Shown here in pieces: positions 56,872 through 64,000 of a stretch of 64,000 nucleotides of DNA (position 1 is the first letter of the stretch; each line of letters starts with the position of its first letter). The translations under genes and the position numbers were made by a program. The notes under the pieces are model-generated. The model ran no database searches. It was not told the origin of the DNA and was given only the letters and a program-made list of their open reading frames with translations. This DNA is from Holothuria scabra (lineage: Eukaryota > Echinodermata > Holothuroidea > Aspidochirotida > Holothuriidae), in assembly GCA_037179385.1 (NCBI GenBank), contig CM074179.1, positions 806,001 to 870,000 of the forward strand. The letters run 5' to 3'.

Positions 56872-57553
56872 GATCCGGCCGACATTTTGAAAAAGGGCGA
56901 GTTGAGAAAAGAATTGATGGGCAGTTCAATATGTGTCTCGGTTGAGGTCCAGGGGGCGAAACCCCCGGAAGCTCCTGGTTTTTTAATGGCTTTGTTAGGT
57001 ATTCAGGTTGTTATTTATGGTTATTCTGTTGTCTTTACACTGGTCTCAAAAAAAAAAAAACTTCCAGTGCAACTTCAATTAAGAATGTATTGATAACAAA
57101 ACTAGTGAAACAACTTTCAAGAGCGGATCCGGCTGACATTTAGAAGAGGGAGAGCTGAACTCGAAAGAGAAAGAGAAAGCAGTTAGATGTGATCCTCTTA
57201 AGGAAAAAAATGTACGCCTACATATTCCTGCTTGAACGGTTACCTGAGCTATGCGCCACCTTCAGTTAGCGAAGTTGGAAGTGTGCAGAAATTTGTGAAA
57301 AACGCAACCCCTTAGACAGCCGAAAATGGCATTTCCAGGTGTTTTTGCGATATTTTTAGTTGAAAAGTATGAAAATTACTGCCTTTTCTCGTCAAAAGAA
57401 GAATCCAATCTTAAATATTTTCATAGTCATACTCTGACTAAAGAAGGCATTTTGCTTTTTAAAAACCTCAAATCTCATTTGGGGGGCACACGACTTTTCA
57501 GGGGGCACGTGCCCCCCTGCCCCCCCCCCCTTGGTGACGCCACTGCTTCCGTG

Positions 57554-60500
57554 CCCCCTAGCTCCCAGTAGAAGTTTTCAACCAGGACATGCCACTCCTC
57601 TGATCGAAGCTCACAATCTCGGCTTTCATGGCACTTTCAAATTTGCATACCATGGAATACGTGGAATGATAGGGATGTGTTTCCCGCCATAATAGCTACT
57701 CAAAAACGGCATTTCACAGAGCGGAGTAATAATAAAAATGGCACTAAAATTGGTCAGATTGCCTTAAATTTTGCACAGTCTGTATTTCAACTCATTGTCT
57801 ACAAATTCCAAATGTAAAAATGATCATATTTTGTAAGTAACACAGTCAGAAACAACATCCCATTAATTTTTTATGGCGTTTTGTCTGTCAGTAAACATTT
57901 TCCAGACATGAGAATTGGAGTTAGTGGTCCGCTAACTATATATGTGATAAACTGTACAGCCATTTATAGAACAATCCAGGTGATACATAGGTCAACTCCC
58001 GTGAACTCACCGGGGAATTTATAGGGAGATAGACTAGCAAATGCTCATGTGGAACCAAAAAAAGTTTGTTACAGAGCTAGAGGAGGATTTCCTCATCGAA
58101 AAATTGGAAGGCTAAAATGTACAAAGTCCCTTTTTACTCTGTGAAATTTATCAACTGATTTTTAAGAAAATGAAAGGTTTTCCGTAAGTAGGCCGAAGTG
58201 CCGTTTAACTCAAAACGTATTGAAGAAATGCATGTTATTTCTTTCATTGAGCTCTGATTTCCCTACAATTTAAGGGTGACCTATGCGAATGTACAGCAGT
58301 CTATAATTTCCTTCGGTCCACGGTCCGTATGACTATGTGGAACCAAGTGCTTTCATCCACCTTATGGCTTTTCTTATAGAAAGAAGATTGGCTTTGGACG
58401 ACGGATGGAGTTAAGTAGGGATAGTTTCATCAACGATATATTGGTTACAGCCTACTTGGTGGGTGCCGAGGATTGGTGTTCTTTCCTGGTCGGTTTTTGA
58501 TATCCAAAAATCGTTATCATTGAAATTTTTCCTACACTAGATCCTGGAAGTTGGTAGGAAACTTAAGTTAGGTACTACCAACAGATACTATAGATGTATA
58601 TTATGTAGGTGTCTTCCAGTACGATCCGTTTCAGTATCAATAATGGCGCCGGCCGATACCTGTGCTTGGTATTTCTTCAAGTATGATTACTTTGCAAATC
58701 ATTAAAACTTTCGCCCTTGTAGTCAACATCAGTTGGTGTTCTTCTTATCAGTTGCGTCTCAAATATATACTCACATCATTCAACGGTCTCTACGATAAAA
58801 TTGATTGTTCGAGTGCATAGGCCAGTAGGTTTTGTTGTGGAGGAGCACAGATTTTAGAAATTTAAAGGAAAGGAAACGTCCCCTGTCCTACTGTTCAATG
58901 AAACCCGAATCTGTAGTGAATGACCAGGGAAGTGTTATATCACTTCTCTGGAATGACTAGGCAGCAGGCTAAAATTGGCAAGAACATATTGAGGGAACTT
59001 GTAACTCCAAATATTGAAGCATTTAGCACCACTCCTCTAAGACACCTTACCCGGTCAGGGGAAAAATTTGGGGCCAAATGCCCCCCCCCCCCTCCTCCCA
59101 CACATACACACTTTGAAAATCAAATCCTAAAATCGAAGCTCATTCAATTTACTTTCCTACCAAGTATCTTATAATATTAGTGTAGGAGGTAAATGGAATG
59201 CGAAAAGTTTGAATATTCAGTGATTACGTCATGGTCTCAGCTGTCCTCACTTTATCATTTGAATGTTATGTAGTTTCCGTTGTCAATTAATTTGCATGTA
59301 ATTTTAAGTTACGTAATGACAAGTTCGTTGTGAAAAGTTTCCTATGACTTAGGAGAGTTTTTTGGTCGCAGTACAGTAAAGTTCGTTTTCGGCCAGTCTC
59401 TTGTCGAGTCGCTATTTTTACTTAAGGCGAGTCTTTGTTCGTCTCTACGTGGCCCACGTTTCTGTTATACACCCACGTTACACTGTTGGCACCGCGTGTT
59501 AAGGAATTAAATGTTGCATATTCAAGGTAAACCATGCAGTAACTCCTATTAAGTTTTTACACATGGGTAGAAAGTATACGGTCACATGACTCTCAAGTGC
59601 CCATCATGAGGTAGGACCCTGTGTCACACAGGTCCACAATGTAAACATAATGAAATTCTGCGAACCATAATGAGAGAGTTTGAGCGAATATCGTGATAGA
59701 ATGATATTTAGATGGAATGCTTGTCACTGGTCTCTTACCAGTGGAGGCACCAGAATGTCGAAACTGGGGGAAAAGAAGTGGGAAGGAATATGTAGGGGGA
59801 AATTTCAAAGTGAAACCGAAAAGGGTGGGGCTGGGGTGGGGTGGATTAGTTCCCCACAAGTTCTCAGGTTTTAGAACGTCTCTGGATGAAAGTAGAAGTC
59901 TCAGGAGAGAGATAGTATGTAACTCTGGGGACGTACTGACCTAACTAACCCAATTGGCATAACTTGGGGTTAACGGGGGACGAGGGCAAAAATACTATCT
60001 GTGGAGGGAACTGCCTCTAACGACTATACCACCAATAGCGTCGCAACGGCCTCTAACGATACTTTGTCGTCCATCATGCTTGCTTAGCATGTCTTCAGCG
60101 CACGATCCCTATACATTGCAGTTGCTACAACCAACTTTTGAACGTGTTTGGAAAATGTTGCCATGTATGGTGTATGACACGGGTAACTCCTTTTACAAAA
60201 AACATCCATGTCTGGTAGAGTATTGCTCCTGCTTCATCATATGGCTTTGAAATTCTTTTTAAGATTCCCTATGGTTAAAATGCGACTGTGAAAAAAATGT
60301 GATTTGACTTCAGTTTGCTGTTTAAACAACTGCAGGACAACTGAATATCCTACCTTCACAGTTATACATAGTTATGATTTTGTGAAAGATCTTGTGCAAT
60401 GAAGAATCAGGAATCATTCCAACCATGGAAGCGTAGTACTTCCATGTTTCAACGTAGAAGCCTACTCATTAATAAATCAGGAATCATTTAATCTTATTCC

Positions 60501-61043
60501 ATGTAACTCAAATGTCAAGATAACACGTACTGTAAGCTGGAGGGGAGTTTTTCCCGTAAGATAGCAGGGGGATCATTCATATGGACTCATTAGCTTCTTG
60601 AAAATGGGTCACAACTCAAAATAAAAAAGGAATTTCCCTCGCTATCCTATGAAAAGAGGTAAGCCGACAAATGGACACGTAAAGAGTTTTTTTCCAATTT
60701 ATAATCAGTATGTAACATTAGTATACAGGATCGTAGCTAGACAAGACAGTGGAGGGACTCGGGAGAGACAAAATACCTCTTGGATGTGGGAAATAGCTTC
60801 AGTGGCAAAACATACAAATGTATCATGGCATTGACAGTTTTTATGTTGCGCCTCCGGTGTTAGCCACGTATATTGTATCATAGTATCATACAGAGTATGG
60901 AAATCAATTAAATTTTTGCATAGGGTTTAACAACTTGCCTTCATGCATTGAGTCGATTAATTTAAGCAATACTATACTACTAGATTAGAGTCTGAAACCC
61001 ATCCTTTGTGGAGACATGAAGAAAACACAGAAAATTGATCATT
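57554..61043. other. Intergenic sequence, no gene seen
   Basis: No supported gene in 3.5 kb. It contains the repeat segment 58747-58850 shared with 12329-12425, a C-run with CA repeat at 59081-59112, and a CAGTGGAGGCACCAG motif at 59740 that resembles a decayed CAGTGGCG element end. Paired frames at 59593-59944 show no family match. Confidence 0.45.
58747..58850. repeat. Dispersed repeat shared with 12329-12425
   Basis: Same order of GTCTCAAA, ATACTCACATCATT, CGATAA, TGCATAGGC and GGAGGAGCACA motifs as at 12329, in the same orientation. Ends not defined. Confidence 0.55.
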
Positions 61044-61252
61044 CTACAAAACTCTCCATACAAACGAAAGTGCTGCCTTATTTGCAACAAGAGCAGGAAA
61101 GACTTCTCTTGAAACAAGCTTCCACTTTTTTGAACGTTCCAGTTCTTTGGTCATTTCATCGAACTCAAGTTGGTAATATTGACAGAAACATTCTTCATCC
61201 CCTGCTACAACTTCGATGTATCGCTGACCCATCACCACAAAGATAATACCGT
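61044..61252 (-). CDS. Terminal exon of a second METTL27-like methyltransferase (partial)
   Basis: After the acceptor ttttgtcgcag, with one codon base carried from the previous exon, the minus strand reads GIIFVVMGQRYIEVVAGDEE, then CFCQYYQLEFDEMTKELERS and ends LSFVWRVL stop. This aligns along its length with exon 5 of the gene at 39192-47019 (GIIVVPIGQRFIEVVKGQED, ending FSFVWKIL). The exon is 209 bp in both genes and in the same splice phase, so this is an intron-bearing paralogue and not a retrocopy. Earlier exons are not found between 61253 and 64000; that intron is rich in SINEs and may exceed the window. The C-terminal strand it encodes completes the Rossmann core; the SAM motifs would be outside. 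Confidence 0.85.
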
Positions 61253-61461
61253 CTGCGACAAAAACAAAACAACAAAAATGATAAAAGTCACGAGTTAATA
61301 TGTAGTTAGTTGATCAGTTCGGTTATTTAGCTGGGTTTTCGACTCATTCACTAACTAATCGATCTAAGTCAGTTTTTCCCTGCCCCGCCGCTTGTACTGA
61401 AGACCTGGCACACTCGCAGTAGGTACTAATTTAACGTCTTCGGTAGGTTAGTTAGATAGAT

Positions 61462-61491
61462 CAGGGAGGTGTGATTAGTTACACCTCCCTG
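61462..61491. repeat. CAGGGAG palindrome near the second methyltransferase exon
   Basis: CAGGGAGGTGTGATT and its inverse around AGTTACACCTCCCTG. Flanks are TAGATAGAT on the left and GATAGATAG on the right. It lies 210 bp from the exon, in its preceding intron. Confidence 0.65.
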
Positions 61492-61631
61492 GATAGATAG
61501 AGTTTTACGGCCAAGTTTCCAACCAATTGGTTCCAGTAGAGCCGACCACAGCCTTTTTTTTTTTTTCCAGTTGTGTCTCACTGGCTTGATTTCCCTACTC
61601 CATTGCTTCCGCTGATCGAGCACCAAACGCA

Positions 61632-61820
61632 ATGGCAGTAGTTTCCGTTTTTAAAGTCTTCGGTATGACCCGGACAGGACTCGAACTCGACCTCCCGACT
61701 GCAAGTCGGATGCTCTACCCACTTGACCATGCAGTCAGTTCTCGATAGGACCAGGATAGGAATTAAAATCCAGACCTCCCGACTGCAAGTAGAATGCTCT
61801 AACCACTTGAACACGAAGTC
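61632..61820 (-). repeat. SINE with two tandem tRNA-like heads
   Basis: On the minus strand a first head (about 61745-61820) has GTTCAAGTGGTTAGAGCATT and ACTTGCAGTCGGGAGGTC. A second, similar head (about 61667-61740) has TGGTCAAGTGGGTAGAGCAT, the same ACTTGCAGTCGGGAGGTC arm and GAGTTCGAGTCC (B box). CATACC and a body with AAACTACTGCCATT follow. The 7-base loop CTTGCAG would read TGC as anticodon (Ala). The acceptor stems do not pair. A dimeric-head SINE. Confidence 0.7.
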
Positions 61821-62896
61821 GGTTAAAAGATTTCGATTACAGAACAGTGAAGGGAACGTTGCTTCCAAAATAGTGTTTTTAATTTCAAAATTCATGTAGG
61901 TTAACACTCTGTTTCACGGGCTTCCATCCCGAGGACAGGGGTTAGTTAGTAAGGTGGATTTTTATGTCCCAGTTTCCAACTATGGATTTAAGTCCGGTCG
62001 GGCACGGTCTTTTTCCACTTGTAACTCACTGCCTTGTTAATCGAAGCCTACAGCTTCGATTGTAGGGATCGCTCTACTTGTCACGTGCTTTTTCGACTGC
62101 TTATGCGACTCTGCATACCTTCTCGTGCACACAAATTCCACATGAACGTATTGCCATAACGAACCGCTACGCACGAAAAAGAGTTTTTCGCCTGCTTGCA
62201 AGGTTCGATATAGGTTCTCCTGCGCACAAGTACAACATAAAATTATTGGCCAAGCGAACTGCTACGCACGCGAATTGCAGAATTTTTCAAAATTCATTCG
62301 TCATCAAGCATATACGTTCATTATGGACGTACACGTATAAGAATGGGAACGCAAACAAAACGTATACTGCTTACCTGTACTTCAATACGATCTGACTTCA
62401 GTGTCTGCCGTTAAGTACACTGTGGTTGAATGATTGACCGACTGTTACGCTGACGTACTGACTTGAACGCCGCTTCACAGTCTAAGGCTGCTTTTAAAGC
62501 AACGACAACTCTTTTGAAAATGTCCGTTTGTTTAACACGCAAATCTGTCACATAAATTCACTCTAGCAGTCTCTGCTTTGACTGCGCATGCTCAAATGGT
62601 CAAATATGCGCTAGAACCGTGTCACGGCTTTCTGTTGACTGCTTGGAAGAAACATACGCTTCTTTCACAGGTCGAGTAAAAAATTTTGGCAGCAGAATAT
62701 TTTTTGCTCTCAAGAAAGGAGCTTGGCAAGCCATTTGCAACTTATTGCATCTCACTCAGTTTTCAATAATAAAAACGGGCAGCGTATATGGACGTTTCAT
62801 CTTTGTTTCGTACCATCTTCAGAGGCTTCGATTTGTACTTGCCTGCAAGTACGGGTTGTCTAGTTTTCCCTACTTCATTGCTTATGCGGAGCATCA

Positions 62897-63010
62897 CGCA
62901 CAACGGCAGTAGGTTCCATTTTTAGAGTTTTTGGTATGACTCGACTGGGAATAAAACAGGGGCCTTCCGCGTGAGAGTCAGATGCTCTTATCGTTAAACC
63001 AAACACAAGG
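62897..63010 (-). repeat. tRNA-derived SINE
   Basis: The minus strand has TTTGGTTTAACGATAAGAGC (A-box region), an arm with CTGACTCTCACGCGGAAGG, a decayed B box, then GTCATACC and AAATGGAACCTACTGCCGTT. Body as in the other copies. Confidence 0.7.
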
Positions 63011-63319
63011 TCCTTCTCCAATACACGGGTCATCATCCATTGACTTTGCCCTTTGTCACAGGCTGTGTTTTTATTTGACAAAGAGGTGTATTTCCCACAC
63101 CGTACTTTGAGCATGGAAGTACCACCATGCTCTGAGAAGGCAGGCGGGATGCCGGTGCATTGTACAAAAATTGTTCCCTAAGGTGCTTCCGTGCTCTCGT
63201 ATCGATAACACACCTACTGCGCATCATCAGTGAATGTTAGCGTATTAAATGACGTGCTGACCGCTGTATTTTGCTACATCGAAGAAATAGCAAATACGGA
63301 AGCGTAGAAGGGACATTGC

Positions 63320-63775
63320 ATTGACGAGTTGCCGACTTGAAGAAATGACAAAAATCTGCAAATTGACGATGAAGAGATGGTAACGTGACAAAATTCTGAA
63401 AATGGAGTTTTGACGTGATATGGATCTCTTCAATGCGTCATTTTTTGCAAATTGACGAGGTGCAAGGTAGCTACCATCTCGTCAAAATGACAAAATTCAG
63501 AAAATTTGCGTTTTGAAAAGCTATTGGATGTCGTCAATGCGTCATTATTCTGCAAATTGACGAGTTGCACAGTTGCTATTATCTCGTCAAAATGACAAAG
63601 ATCCGAAAATTGACGTTTTGAAGAGGTACTTTATCGCGACATTACGTCAATTTTCTGCAAATTGACGAGTGGTGTAGTAGCTACAATCTTGTCATGATGA
63701 CAAAATTCCGAAAATTGACGTTTTGACGAAGTACTGGATCTCGTCAACGCGTCATTTTTCTGCAAATCAAATCCG
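63320..63775. repeat. 103-bp tandem array (TCTGCAAATTGACGAG)
   Basis: About four and a half units spaced 102, 105 and 105 bp. Each contains GACAAAATTCNGAAAATTGACG, CGTCATTTTTCTGCAAATTGACGAG and ATCTCGTCAAAATGACAAA. Each unit has internal inverted motifs (TTGACGAG/CTCGTCAA). No stable coding frame. Confidence 0.9.
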
Positions 63776-63834
63776 TCATTTAGTAGTTACTTTTTTAAAC
63801 TTTTGTTTGTCTCTCGTATGAGTCAGTGACTAGC

Positions 63835-63950
63835 TGTGCGGTCTCGGTTGTTGGTAGAGCATCTCAAGCAGAAGGTCCAGGATTGGATTCCCAGGCCGGG
63901 AAATACCAAGAGCTTAAAAGTGGACCTTACTGCCATTGTGGGCGAGGAGA
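63835..63950 (+). repeat. tRNA-derived SINE
   Basis: GGTTGTTGGTAGAGCATCTC (A-box region), CAAGCAGAAGGTC (arm), GGATTGGATTCCCAGG (B-box-like), then AATACC and a body with AAAGTGGACCTTACTGCC. Orientation is opposite to its neighbours at 61632 and 62897. Confidence 0.7.
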
Positions 63951-64000
63951 AGGGATAGCTTAGTGCCCTCCCTAAAGGAAAAGACTGTAGGCGCCACTAG

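Larger units (their letters stand above)
50124..57545. mobile_element. hAT-type element X, expanded to 7.4 kb by nested insertions
   Basis: The left end is CAGTGGCGTCATCAGAC at 50124; the right end is the complement, TTGGTGACGCCACTG, ending at 57545. The flanks carry an identical 8-bp duplication, CTTCCGTG, at 50116-50123 and 57546-57553, as expected for hAT. A G-run lies inside the left end and a C-run inside the right. Copy C (50479-53598) and a LINE (53599-56871) fill the middle, so the original X was about 1 kb. Its left and right parts share a CACTGGTCTCAAAAA phrase, so X also had internal repeats. Confidence 0.85.
61253..64000 (-). other. Upstream intron and flank of the second methyltransferase gene
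   Basis: No earlier exon of the paralogue is recognised here: nothing encodes the FDAVICCG-like part before it. The space is occupied by three SINEs, a CAGGGAG palindrome and the 103-bp array. Frames at 62078-62395 and 62619-62912 (plus) have no family match. Confidence 0.4.

Overview
The window is eukaryotic (animal) nuclear DNA, AT-rich and dominated by transposon-derived sequence. Support for this: GT-AG introns, AATAAA signals, degenerate non-LTR retrotransposons, tRNA-headed SINEs, many short elements with terminal inverted repeats (TIRs), microsatellites and long G/C homopolymers. The repeat style (TIR elements with internal G-runs, frequent TAGGCCTA, CR1-like and L1/Tx1-like LINEs) and a METTL27-type gene suggest a marine invertebrate deuterostome, perhaps an echinoderm. 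That placement is inference, not proof.

Real genes are sparse. (1) The best is a five-exon plus-strand gene, 39192/39237-47019, for a METTL27/WBSCR27-like SAM-dependent methyltransferase of 228-243 aa; its four introns have matching phases. (2) The terminal exon of a second METTL27-like gene lies on the minus strand at 61044-61252. It has the same 209-bp length and the same phase, so the two paralogues point at each other across 14 kb of repeats. (3) A candidate gene end at the left edge has an exon at 171-227, a last exon at 2845-3027 and AATAAA at 3040-3045; I do not recognise the protein. (4) Weaker candidates are an exon-like block at 29823-30013, an ORF at 42710-43045 and a broken coding-like island at 32712-33078.

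Repeat layout. 0.7-13 kb: TTAA-flanked and hAT-like miniature elements, and copy A of a 1.7-1.8 kb family. 13-19.1 kb: two loci of one 30-bp minisatellite in opposite orientation, and several short tandem arrays. 21.7-29.6 kb: a TIR element, then a degenerate CR1/jockey-group LINE on the minus strand whose ORF1 is split by a 2.9-kb hAT-type insertion with an 8-bp target duplication, itself holding a 251-bp MITE. 31-32 kb: a 0.54-kb tandem duplication. 39.2-47 kb: the methyltransferase gene, with copy B in intron 1, a repeat cluster rich in DR1-type nuclear-receptor half-site pairs in intron 2, and a TTAA element in intron 3. 50.1-57.5 kb: one hAT-type element, bounded by matching 8-bp duplications, that encloses copy C and a broken L1/Tx1-type LINE; copy C in turn holds a 1.4-kb TIR insertion. 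61-64 kb: the second methyltransferase exon, a SINE cluster including a dimeric tRNA head, and a 103-bp tandem array.

The clearest structures are the two nested insertion series, which can be ordered in time from their duplications, and the convergent pair of methyltransferase paralogues. No operon, CRISPR array, rRNA or convincing functional tRNA was seen.
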